Assembly: GCA_022600335.1 (NCBI GenBank)
Contig: JAHZKN010000201.1
Location: 1 to 9,936 of the forward strand
Reading direction: 5' to 3'
DNA: 9,936 bases
Source of the DNA: Alphaproteobacteria bacterium
Lineage (GTDB): Bacteria; Pseudomonadota; Alphaproteobacteria; Rhizobiales; Hyphomicrobiaceae
Shown: one piece after another, positions 1-5,733 of the stretch
Position numbering within the stretch: position 1 is the first letter of the stretch
How the letters are laid out: each line of letters opens with the position of its first letter
Position numbers and translations under genes: made by a program
Notes under the pieces: model-generated
What the model was told of the DNA's origin: nothing
Seen by the model: only the letters and a program-made list of their open reading frames with translations
Databases searched by the model: none

Positions 1-731
1 CCGGAACCATCGGCTGAACAAACCCGATGCTCGCCCCATTCTATCCACCGTTCACCCTTTACGGTCTGTACCAACTCCAGATAACTTCTGTGTCCATCCA
101 AAGCGGTACCGCTCGTTTGCCGCTCAGTACGCTCGACAACGTCATGGATGTGCGCATTTCCCAGAAGTTCGCCAGGCTCTACACCAAACATTGTACAGTA
201 GGCATGGTTTGCGAACGTCATAAATCCATCTTCATTGCGACGGACAATCATGTCTTGGTGTTGATCTAAGAGATCGCGATAGCGCAATGCATTGTCACTG
301 AGCTCCCACTTGGCGTCTTCAAGCTGTTCCATTTTTTGATCAATCGCTGTGATCAGCAACGGATCTGGGTTTGACAGGTCTTTGCGGCGCCGCGCGGCAA
401 GTGTCTTGGCCCACTCCACACCAACCCAATAACTCAGCGCGATGGCGAGCACACACAAAACCCGGCCGGCAACGTCTGGGGCTGGAAGCAGAACTAACAC
501 GCCGATCAGCGTCGCGATTGTTAGGCTCGTCAACGCATAGACCGTGACTTTGCTATGCAGAACCGTACCTACTGCGACGTTCGCAACACCTGCCGTCGTT
601 GCAGGTAATGGCTCACCAGCATCTGCAATCCCGCCAGCTCCGGAAAGAGAAACGGCTGCATCGTGATGTGAGTGCAATTTAGAGCCTGCCCTAAACGGAC
701 CCAGCGCCTGATGTTGATCCCCTAATGCCAT
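1..731 (-). CDS. Two-transmembrane PAS-domain sensor protein, partial (C-terminus beyond the left edge)
   Basis: The reverse strand is open from an ATG at 731 to the window edge (243 codons), with no stop. Residues 1-60 are Ala/Gly/His-rich and hydrophilic. Two hydrophobic segments follow at about 64-83 and 88-106, separated by only a few residues (LPAPDV), so the protein is almost without a periplasmic domain. A charged helical linker (about 126-155) leads into a PAS domain from about 151, with the typical string DMIVRRNEDGFMTFAN, then MFG, then ELLG, and later a WIEW segment. The output domain is outside the window. A histidine kinase or a diguanylate cyclase/phosphodiesterase is the family expectation, but neither is seen. 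An AGG lies about 8 nt before the ATG. The frame stays open upstream to a stop at 807-809 without another ATG. The gene follows the Trm112 gene on the same strand after about 207 bp and a terminator-like hairpin, so it probably has its own promoter. Confidence 0.85.
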   Translation of the reverse strand, partial: MALGDQHQALGPFRAGSKLHSHHDAAVSLSGAGGIADAGEPLPATTAGVANVAVGTVLHSKVTVYALTSLTIATLIGVLVLLPAPDVAGRVLCVLAIALSYWVGVEWAKTLAARRRKDLSNPDPLLITAIDQKMEQLEDAKWELSDNALRYRDLLDQHQDMIVRRNEDGFMTFANHAYCTMFGVEPGELLGNAHIHDVVERTERQTSGTALDGHRSYLELVQTVKGERWIEWGEHRVCSADGS

Positions 732-900
732 GAAAACCTGATCAAATTCCCAACCAACAGGATGCAGATCATCACAACGAATTTGACAATGTCTGAAATT
801 GAATGGTTAACGAATTGCTTTTCTCGCAACAAATCGGGGTTTGGGCGCGCGCAATTTGATGCCGAGGACGACATCAAGCCTGCACAGATTGGAGATTCTC

Positions 901-947
901 AGGTGAAAACACCTAGTACGACAGTATCTGTTCGTATCTTAGGTGTT
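901..947 (-). terminator. Long hairpin at the end of the Trm112 gene, terminator-like, with a competing smaller hairpin
   Basis: Read on the minus strand, AACACCTA (947-940) pairs with TAGGTGTT (915-908). Inside, TACGA (936-932) pairs with TCGTA (921-917) and CAG pairs with CTG (16 bp in all, with a small interior loop and a bulged A). The 3' arm runs into TTTTC. The 5' arm contains the last two codons and the TAA of the Trm112 gene. The 3' arm can instead form AGGTG-TTTT-CACCT (914-901). The U-tract is short, so termination is plausible but not certain. Confidence 0.5.
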
Positions 948-1244
948 GCCCGGAGCGCCACGAGACTTAGCGCGGGACCGTTCTTGCTCGGTCAATGATC
1001 TTGCAGCCTCAACTGTCATTAGCGGCACACCATCACGAATGGGGAAAGCAAGATCGGCGCGATAACTCAATAGTTCTTGAGTTTCAGGTTTATAGTCCAA
1101 TGGACCTTTGGTTACCGGACAGACTAAAATCTCTAGCAGTCTACGATCAACACCTGCGGTCTCTTTCTGTGATTCAGCGTGCTCTGCCGCGGCAGACTTA
1201 TCTGCATCTGGTGTCAATTTATCGTTATCTTTGCTTTCTGCCAC
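939..1244 (-). CDS. Trm112/UPF0434 (YcaR-like) family small protein with an N-terminal extension
   Basis: This 101-residue protein has a core from about residue 32: [20 protein letters not shown], then [16 protein letters not shown] and a final helix. That is the recognisable bacterial Trm112-like/UPF0434 fold, which usually stands alone at about 60-70 residues. Eukaryotic and archaeal Trm112 activates methyltransferases; the role of the bacterial short proteins is less clear. Only one cysteine is present (Cys42), with Thr where zinc-binding relatives have the second Cys, so zinc binding by this motif is unlikely. Residues 1-31 are an Ala/Asp/Glu/Lys-rich, probably disordered extension. The start is GTG, chosen because AGGAG lies 7 nt upstream and no ATG occurs before the core. 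The gene is last in the four-gene minus-strand cluster, 66 bp after the LON-domain gene. Confidence 0.85.
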   Translation of the reverse strand: MAESKDNDKLTPDADKSAAAEHAESQKETAGVDRRLLEILVCPVTKGPLDYKPETQELLSYRADLAFPIRDGVPLMTVEAARSLTEQERSRAKSRGAPGNT

Positions 1245-1251
1245 ACCCGAA

Positions 1252-1256
1252 CTCCT
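1252..1256 (-). promoter_or_regulatory. Shine-Dalgarno site supporting a GTG start
   Basis: AGGAG on the minus strand lies 7 nt before the GTG at 1244. It fixes the start of the Trm112-like gene and shows that its N-terminal extension is translated. Confidence 0.7.
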
Positions 1257-1310
1257 AGACTTTTTTGCGAATGAAACGAGCGTTAGAATTACTGATATTC
1301 CAAATCAGAT

Positions 1311-1991
1311 TCATTGCAATGTACCAGCACCACCAACACCTGCTGCAAGTTCCATCTCCGCTAGAGCAACCAACACGTCGGCGCGCTCCTTTAAGCTTGC
1401 AGCCTCAAGAAGAGCTTGTTTTTCTTCAGCACCATACGGACTCATGATCGACAACGCATTGATCAGTTGTTCACTTGATGCGCGCTGGATCCCATCCCAA
1501 TCCGCTGCAAGCTTGTTGGCATCCAAATAGGCCTTGAGAACACTCAATAACTTAGAGCGGTCTACCTGCGATTCGCCCAGTCCTGTGGTAAAGTCTGATG
1601 CAAACGCGTCATAGTTCGCACTGATAATACGGTAGGGCGTATCAGTCATCGGCTCAGCAAGAACTTCAAATCTCACCACACCAGTCAGCGTAATCATAAC
1701 ATGGGAATCTTCGAGTTCCTGATACGACGTCACGCGACCGACACAACCTACGCGCTGCAACGGAAACGATTTCCCCAACGGGCTTTCCATATCTTCGTCT
1801 TCATCGCCAAGCTTCGGTTGTATGACGCCAAGCACGCGGTCTCCTGACAATACGTCATCGACCATCTGCAAATAGCGTGGCTCAAAGACATTCAACGGCA
1901 GCGTCGCACGCGGCAATAGAATTGCACCGCGCAACGGAAATATAGGAATCCGTGGAGGCAAATCACTGGGCTGTCGATATCGGTCCTTCAT
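1311..1991 (-). CDS. LON substrate-binding (LON N-terminal) domain protein
   Basis: This 226-residue protein is made of a LON N-domain only. The family signature is clear: IPIFPLRGAILLPRATLPLN near residues 15-34, then VFEPRYLQMVDD, GVIQP, the VGCVGRV turn and ITLTGVVRFEV. A helical C-terminal half ends in AEMELAAGVGG. No AAA+ or Ser/Lys protease domain follows, so it is not the Lon protease. Stand-alone LON-domain proteins of this size are common in alphaproteobacteria and are thought to bind peptides or misfolded protein; their cellular role is not settled. The ATG at 1991 has only a weak CCAGG upstream. The gene starts 33 bp after the thioredoxin-TPR gene, which suggests co-transcription and a shared role in protein quality control (inference). 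Confidence 0.9.
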   Translation of the reverse strand: MKDRYRQPSDLPPRIPIFPLRGAILLPRATLPLNVFEPRYLQMVDDVLSGDRVLGVIQPKLGDEDEDMESPLGKSFPLQRVGCVGRVTSYQELEDSHVMITLTGVVRFEVLAEPMTDTPYRIISANYDAFASDFTTGLGESQVDRSKLLSVLKAYLDANKLAADWDGIQRASSEQLINALSIMSPYGAEEKQALLEAASLKERADVLVALAEMELAAGVGGAGTLQ

Positions 1992-2024
1992 AAACCTGGC
2001 CCGCAGTTTCCTTATTCATCAGCG

Positions 2025-2930
2025 TCAAGAGAATAAGATCGATGATAGCTGTCGGCGACCATCATTGGTGATAGGGTCTTTTGGTCCCCAGGCTTCAAAG
2101 AGCTTGACCAATTGTTTGCGCGCGGCCTCATCATTCCAGTCTCGATCGCGTTTGACAACTTCTAGCAAGTGTTGAACCGCGCCCGATTTATCGCCGCGCG
2201 CCGCTAACGACATTGCCAAGTCGATGCGAGACTGGTGATCATTGGGATCATTGGCGATTTTTTGAGATAGTTCATCTGCAGGTCCGGCGGTTTCCGCCAC
2301 CTTCGCCAGCTCTAGGCTGGCTTTGACACTTTCCACTTTAGAATTAGTGCGTTTCGCAGGCGGCACCAAACCAATCGTCTGCTCAGCACGGGTCGCATCT
2401 CCGCTCTTGAGGTAGCACGTTGCAAGACCCGCAAGGGCATCTGCATTTTCAGGATCGACCTGCAACACTGCAGCGAACGCTTCCGCAGCGCCCTGAAGAT
2501 CACCGTCTTCCAACGCCTGCTCAGCAGAGTCGATCACAGCAGCAATTTGATCCTGTTCATCGGCGCCAACAACGCGCTCTGCAAATTCCTTTATCGCGCT
2601 TTCAGGTTGCATCCCCATAAACCCGTCAATGGGCTTGCCATCTTGAAAAGCCAGGACTGTCGGAAGGGATTGAACGCGCAACTGCGCCGCGATGGCCTGA
2701 TTTTGGTCAACGTTGACTTTGACCAACCGCAACTTGCCCGCATAACTGCGGACAATCTTCTCAAGAACCGGAGTCAATTGTTTACATGGCTGACACCAGG
2801 GCGCCCAAAAATCAACGATCACCGTCTGTTGCTTAGAGGCCTCGACAACGTCGACCATAAAATCTGCCGTCGACGACTCCTTGATGATCTCAGCATCACC
2901 TGGAGCGTCATTCAATCCGGCACCTAACAT
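2025..2930 (-). CDS. cnoX: CnoX/YbbN-like chaperedoxin: thioredoxin domain plus TPR domain
   Basis: This 301-residue protein has two parts. Residues about 15-125 are a thioredoxin fold with FWAPWCQPCKQL: both active-site cysteines (46 and 49) are present, and the cis-proline is in SLPT (Pro90). Residues about 140-295 are helical TPR-like repeats, seen in AAEAFAAVLQVDPENADAL, then LATCYLKSGD and LAMSLAARGDKSGA. This matches CnoX (YbbN), a cytosolic holdase that protects proteins during oxidative stress and hands them to chaperones. E. coli CnoX lacks a working CxxC, whereas the Caulobacter protein is reported to have thioredoxin activity; the intact WCQPC here suggests the second type. The start is uncertain by four codons. 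ATG 2930 has GAGG 4 nt upstream, whereas the in-frame ATG at 2942 has no visible SD. The gene lies 58 bp after the deacylase gene. Confidence 0.9.
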   Translation of the reverse strand: MLGAGLNDAPGDAEIIKESSTADFMVDVVEASKQQTVIVDFWAPWCQPCKQLTPVLEKIVRSYAGKLRLVKVNVDQNQAIAAQLRVQSLPTVLAFQDGKPIDGFMGMQPESAIKEFAERVVGADEQDQIAAVIDSAEQALEDGDLQGAAEAFAAVLQVDPENADALAGLATCYLKSGDATRAEQTIGLVPPAKRTNSKVESVKASLELAKVAETAGPADELSQKIANDPNDHQSRIDLAMSLAARGDKSGAVQHLLEVVKRDRDWNDEAARKQLVKLFEAWGPKDPITNDGRRQLSSILFS

Positions 2931-2988
2931 CCTACCTCGCATTGATTTTCTAACCCGTATCGCAATTCAAACGACGATCGGTGTTACT

Positions 2989-3534
2989 TCAGAGTGATGG
3001 CGATTGCGCAACACTCCTGAGATCCAAGATCTTTGGATCATGGCCTGCTGCACGAATGAACCTCAAAAGGTCTTCACGTGCAATGTTTGTGGTTGCGTTA
3101 TTCTCTAGCGGGTGACAGTTGATCGTGTCAAAACGCATCAAGTTCTGATCAATAATAACATTCACCTGATGCTCCGTGTCATTCATCAGAGAAAACGCTG
3201 TAACTGAGCCAGGCTGCACTCCAAGAACGGTTTGCAGTAGCTTCGCGTTTCCGAAGCTCAATCTTGCAGATCCAAGACGCTTGGGCAGCCCCTTAAGGTC
3301 AATTTGAGTCTCGGTGTGCGCGATGATCAAATATAACGCCCCTCTGGCATCTTTCAGAAACAAATTTTTGGTATGCCCGCCTGGCAGATCACAATCGATG
3401 GCTGCACTTTCAGACACGGTGAAAACAGGTTTGTGATCCACGGTTCTCGCCGGGATACCGAGCTCTTCTAGGCGTTCGAATAGGGTCTCTCTGCTAGCAG
3501 GGTACATACGTCTTGTGGCTCTAGCTTCGGTCAT
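2989..3534 (-). CDS. Prolyl-tRNA-type aminoacyl-tRNA deacylase (YbaK/ProXp-ala/PrdX family)
   Basis: From the chosen start this is a 181-residue protein spanning one YbaK/EbsC-type domain. Recognisable segments are DHKPVFTVSES, PGGHTKNLFLKD (with the conserved Lys56 of the family), LYLIIAHTE, LSFGNAKLL, GSVTAFSLMND, the C-terminal HPLENNATTNIAREDLLRFI and a closing ILDL. The DHKPVFTV opening and the HPL..NATT ending fit the ProXp-ala/PrdX branch, which hydrolyses mischarged Ala-tRNA(Pro) in trans, better than YbaK proper. That branch assignment is from memory of the family. The reading frame is open back to 3627, but ATG 3534 is preferred: it follows a strong GGAGG by 3 nt and matches usual family starts, while the extra 31 residues do not look like the family. 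It is the first gene of the minus-strand cluster. Its SD lies in a small stable hairpin (see 3538-3551). Confidence 0.9.
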   Translation of the reverse strand: MTEARATRRMYPASRETLFERLEELGIPARTVDHKPVFTVSESAAIDCDLPGGHTKNLFLKDARGALYLIIAHTETQIDLKGLPKRLGSARLSFGNAKLLQTVLGVQPGSVTAFSLMNDTEHQVNVIIDQNLMRFDTINCHPLENNATTNIAREDLLRFIRAAGHDPKILDLRSVAQSPSL

Positions 3535-3537
3535 TGC

Positions 3538-3551
3538 CCTCCCGTAGGAGG
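3538..3551 (-). promoter_or_regulatory. SD-sequestering hairpin with a UACG (UNCG-type) tetraloop
   Basis: On the minus strand, CCTCC (3551-3547), TACG (3546-3543) and GGAGG (3542-3538) form a 5-bp GC-rich stem closed by C-G on a UACG loop, the UNCG class of very stable tetraloops. The 3' arm is the SD of the deacylase gene, whose ATG begins at 3534. The structure would hide the ribosome-binding site unless it is opened. The pairing is read directly; a regulatory role is inference. Confidence 0.5.
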
Positions 3552-3658
3552 CCCTCTGGTAGGTAATGTCGCGCAGGGGTGAGGGCAAGTCGCATGGCAC
3601 AAATTTTGTCGCTTTGCAGGTTGCCAAGCTCTAAGGGTTGGGTCATAAGACGGGCCTT

Positions 3659-3672
3659 GCTGGACATCCAGC
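3659..3672. repeat. Short inverted repeat upstream of tRNA-Gly
   Basis: GCTGGA and TCCAGC, separated by CA, form a perfect 6+6 inverted repeat 20 bp before the tRNA. It overlaps a weak TTGCTG (3658-3663) that could serve as a -35 element. It could be an operator or chance. Confidence 0.3.
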
Positions 3673-3692
3673 GAGATCAATACCCATCGGAC

Positions 3693-3767
3693 GCGGGCGT
3701 AGCTCAGGGGTAGAGCATCACGTTGCCAACGTGAGGGTCGTGAGTTCGAATCTCATCGCCCGCTCCA
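3693..3767 (+). tRNA. tRNA-Gly, anticodon GCC
   Basis: A complete cloverleaf can be drawn. The acceptor GCGGGCG (3693-3699) pairs with CGCCCGC (3757-3763). The D-arm is GCTC/GAGC. The anticodon stem TCACG/CGTGA carries the loop TTGCCAA, giving anticodon GCC, which reads GGC and GGU glycine codons. The variable loop is 5 nt. The T-arm GTGAG-TTCGAAT-CTCAT has one G-T wobble. The discriminator is T (U73), as usual for bacterial tRNA-Gly, and CCA is encoded (3765-3767). All invariant positions look normal. It stands alone, and the parA-like gene reads toward it from the other strand (stop at 3820) with no clear terminator between them. Confidence 0.97.
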
Positions 3768-3819
3768 ATTTTATACCAACTCTATTCACCGAATTGGCAC
3801 CGCTTGCCGCGTTGCCTCA

Positions 3820-4716
3820 TCACGCCGCGTCAATGCTGCTGGCAGCTTGCGCTTCGGCAGCCGCTCTAGCATGCATGCGATACGACTGACTGGTGTCAAG
3901 TCGATCGACCAGTTCGACAGTCAACGCACGCAACGCTTCTCCGACCTTACCGGGATACTTGGCAAAGTAAGATCGCTGCTGCGCATCAAAGCGGGCGGCA
4001 TCCTGAAGTGCGCAAACGCGCGGGATAGCTTGCTTGAAACAGCGGTTGGCATCGTTGGATTTGAGCCATGCTTGGTAATCGGTTTCTGTTTTAGATTGCG
4101 CATCGCGCATATTGACAATGACACCCAAATTTTCCGCGAACCCCATTTCTGGATTGAGCGATTGAAAGCGGCGGAAAACTTCGAGACCACAAATCGATAC
4201 ATAGTCAGCTTTTGTTGGCGCAACATGATAGGCGGTTTCACGCAGCCAGCATTCCGTCAACACGGAAAGGCCTGGAGAGCAATCGATTAAGACACAATCG
4301 AATACTTGCGAAACTTGGTGCACAAGCTGCGAAATCACCATCCGCAAGCGGCTGTGTAGGGACTCTTTTGAGACCTCCCGCTCAAATAGCGTCAGCTGCA
4401 TGTCACTTGGGATCAGATAAACAGATCGTGCATCATCAACATCTGATACATCCTCAACAATGTAATTGCGCCAATCGACATCGAGATTGCGCAATGTCCC
4501 AGCGACCAAATAGTCAACAAGCGTTGCTTGCTCGCTTTGCAAGCGATGCAGATTTGCAATGGTCATAAACATGCTGGAGACACTGGCCTGGGCGTCGCTA
4601 TCGATCACCAAAACACGTTTGTCATGGTAGGCAGAGAGCGTCTCGGCCAGGGCCAACACCAAGGTCGACTTTCCGACGCCGCCTTTGGCATTCATCACCG
4701 CTATACTATTGGACAT
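3820..4716 (-). CDS. ParA/Soj-family (MinD/ParA superfamily) ATPase, orphan
   Basis: This 298-residue protein carries the deviant Walker A motif NAKGGVGKST (residues 9-18, with signature Lys11 and P-loop Lys16), the VLVIDSDAQAS strand (Asp39, Asp41) and the FDCVLIDCSPGL switch/Walker B strand (Asp145). Proteins of this family form ATP-dependent dimers that move or position DNA, plasmids or protein clusters. The C-terminus is an Ala-rich, helical tail. The start was chosen from the usual family opening MSNxIAVxNAKGG. In-frame alternatives are ATG 4728 (GGGGAAGGGG just upstream), ATG 4758 and TTG 4785, and no SD decides cleanly. There is no parB beside it and no parS-like repeats were seen, so it is more likely an orphan positioning ATPase than a complete partition locus. 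Its cargo is unknown. It faces the tRNA gene at its 3' end. Confidence 0.88.
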   Translation of the reverse strand: MSNSIAVMNAKGGVGKSTLVLALAETLSAYHDKRVLVIDSDAQASVSSMFMTIANLHRLQSEQATLVDYLVAGTLRNLDVDWRNYIVEDVSDVDDARSVYLIPSDMQLTLFEREVSKESLHSRLRMVISQLVHQVSQVFDCVLIDCSPGLSVLTECWLRETAYHVAPTKADYVSICGLEVFRRFQSLNPEMGFAENLGVIVNMRDAQSKTETDYQAWLKSNDANRCFKQAIPRVCALQDAARFDAQQRSYFAKYPGKVGEALRALTVELVDRLDTSQSYRMHARAAAEAQAASSIDAA

Positions 4717-4873
4717 GATCGGCCGCATCCCCTTCCCCAAAGCCTTGATGATTGCCATTCCATCAAGCCTGCGCGTTTCATCCAAAGCTGGTGTGCCTTG
4801 CGATTGTGGCAGCCTGATGTGGCAACCGCCTTAGGTCGCTGAAATATCTTGATGCGTGCCATCGCTATGCTCA

Positions 4874-4900
4874 GTTGCGAACTAACACCCGGTCCGCAAC
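4874..4900. repeat. Inverted repeat upstream of the parA-like gene
   Basis: GTTGCG (4874-4879) and CGCAAC (4895-4900) are perfect arms around 15 nt; with one mismatch the arms extend to 9 nt. The repeat overlaps CACCCG (4886-4891), which can pair with the neighbouring terminator arm. It is a candidate operator or leader hairpin for the parA-like gene. Confidence 0.4.
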
Positions 4901-4906
4901 AGAAAA

Positions 4907-4936
4907 CGGGTGCCGCGATAGAAATCACAGCACCCG
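4907..4936 (-). terminator. Rho-independent terminator candidate after the basic repeat-protein gene
   Basis: Read on the minus strand, CGGGTGC (4936-4930) pairs perfectly with GCACCCG (4913-4907) across a 16-nt loop and is followed directly by TTTTCTGTT. It lies about 65 bp after the stop of the repeat-protein gene and would insulate the parA-like gene. The loop is larger than ideal. Confidence 0.5.
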
Positions 4937-4993
4937 ATGACAATCGAATTGGGCCTTAGCGCCCAGCGCATCTGGCCGAACGTTCCCCAGACA

Positions 4994-5013
4994 CACCACC
5001 ACTAACGGTGGTG
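4994..5013 (-). other. Stem-loop with the stop codon in its loop
   Basis: CACCACC (4994-5000) and GGTGGTG (5007-5013) form a perfect 7-bp stem. On the minus strand the TAG stop of the repeat-protein gene (5004-5002) lies in the 6-nt loop. No T-run follows, so this is more likely an mRNA 3'-end or stability structure than a terminator. Confidence 0.45.
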
Positions 5014-5733
5014 GCTAACCCGGTGCCAAGCTGTGCCGCCACGTTTCACCAACACCTTTTCGTGCTTGGTGGCATAGACGGGCGGATGATTGATGACCCG
5101 GTGTGAGGCTGGGCGAACAACGACTTGACGCGACACAGTTTTATGAACGGGGGGTTCAAAAATGCGCTGCGTTGAAGCTGGGCGGACAATCACACGGTGT
5201 GTGACGTCGCGGTAGACGGCCGGCTCAACATGGCGCTGGCGGTGACCAGGGCGGACAACGACCTGTCGGGCAACCGTTCGCGTCACGGCCGGGCGCTGAA
5301 CACGACATTTGACCAAATTTCCGTGACGATCTCGGCGATGCGTCCAATATGTACCACCGGGTTTGATGACAACTGTTTGGTGAACCGTGCGTACCACCGG
5401 TGGCGTCGACGTATAAGAGACACGTGCCGGCCGGACGAGCTGACGCGTAGTGCGATTTGCGTAGACAGCGGGTTTATGAACGCTGTGCCAGCGGCCAGGG
5501 CGAACCACGACCTGCTCACGCTGGGTTTTGACAACCGCCGGCGTCGAGACAACCTCCCGGCGTCCAGGGCGAACCACGACTCGGCGCTCAACTGTGCGAT
5601 AGACATCGGGCTGCTGTACCTGCTTGTAGCATTCCACTGCGCGGGGGGCGCATCGATGACCAGCGTTCACCGTGCTGGCCACTGCCGATAGTGCAACGAC
5701 CACTGCCGCTGTAGAGAGTACGCTGAAACGCAT
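5002..5733 (-). CDS. Secreted, very basic tandem-repeat protein (8 x 23 residues)
   Basis: This 243-residue protein has a clear Sec signal peptide: MRF, then a hydrophobic stretch to about residue 20, with likely cleavage after TVNA (residue 24). The mature protein is rich in Arg, His, Val and Pro and poor in acidic residues. From residue 42 to the end it is built of eight units of the form P-[AP]-V-Y-x-T-V-x-R-Q-V-V-V-R-P-[GA], beginning at 42, 65, 88, 111, 148, 171, 194 and 217. Cysteines are at 28, 35 and 143. ATG 5733 was chosen because the signal peptide starts there and AGGGG lies 10 nt upstream; a TTG at 5793 and an ATG at 5760 are in-frame alternatives. I do not know a function. Similar PAxYxTVxxxVLVxPA repeats occur, as I recall, in some peptidoglycan-binding or OmpA-like envelope proteins, so binding to the cell wall or another polyanion is a guess. 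It is transcribed divergently from lemA. Confidence 0.85.
   Translation of the reverse strand: MRFSVLSTAAVVVALSAVASTVNAGHRCAPRAVECYKQVQQPDVYRTVERRVVVRPGRREVVSTPAVVKTQREQVVVRPGRWHSVHKPAVYANRTTRQLVRPARVSYTSTPPVVRTVHQTVVIKPGGTYWTHRRDRHGNLVKCRVQRPAVTRTVARQVVVRPGHRQRHVEPAVYRDVTHRVIVRPASTQRIFEPPVHKTVSRQVVVRPASHRVINHPPVYATKHEKVLVKRGGTAWHRVSHHR
5017..5610 (-). repeat. Coding repeat array: two modules of four 69-bp units
   Basis: Unit spacing is exactly 23 codons (69 bp) within each module. Units 1-4 occupy 5335-5610 and units 5-8 occupy 5017-5292, with a 14-codon linker between them. The last unit of each module ends in a GGTxW signature (GGTYW and GGTAW) that the other six lack, which points to duplication of a four-unit block. 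At DNA level, CCAGGGCGAACCACGA occurs at 5495 and again at 5564, 69 bp apart. Confidence 0.8.

Noticed and set aside
804..812. GTTAACCAT on the minus strand, resembling a CtrA half-site upstream of the PAS sensor gene
   Set aside because: The second TTAA half is missing at the expected 7-nt spacing, so a single half-site in an AT-rich stretch is not enough.
1108..1530. Open frame of 140 codons on the plus strand across the Trm112 and LON-domain genes
   Set aside because: Both minus-strand genes have strong family motifs here, and the plus frame crosses them without any recognisable domain.
3693..3820. tRNA-Gly as an attachment site of an integrated element
   Set aside because: No second copy of the tRNA 3' end, no integrase and no composition change was seen on either side.
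3820..4716. A plasmid-type parABS partition locus
   Set aside because: Neither ParB nor repeated centromere-like sites nor a replication gene is present in the window.
4701..4943. 80-codon minus-strand frame upstream of the parA-like gene, a possible leader peptide
   Set aside because: No SD precedes its starts, it overlaps the terminator-like structure and the 5' end of the parA-like gene in another frame, and its composition is Cys/Trp/Arg noise.
5017..5610. Regular 69-bp repeats suggesting a CRISPR or other non-coding array
   Set aside because: The repeats are imperfect, keep the reading frame and vary mainly at the protein-tolerant positions. There are no constant repeats with unique spacers and no cas genes.
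5197..5691. Open frame of 164 codons on the plus strand within the repeat-protein gene
   Set aside because: It is the antisense image of the repeat gene, which owns the signal peptide and the 23-residue periodicity. The antisense product shows no fold or SD.
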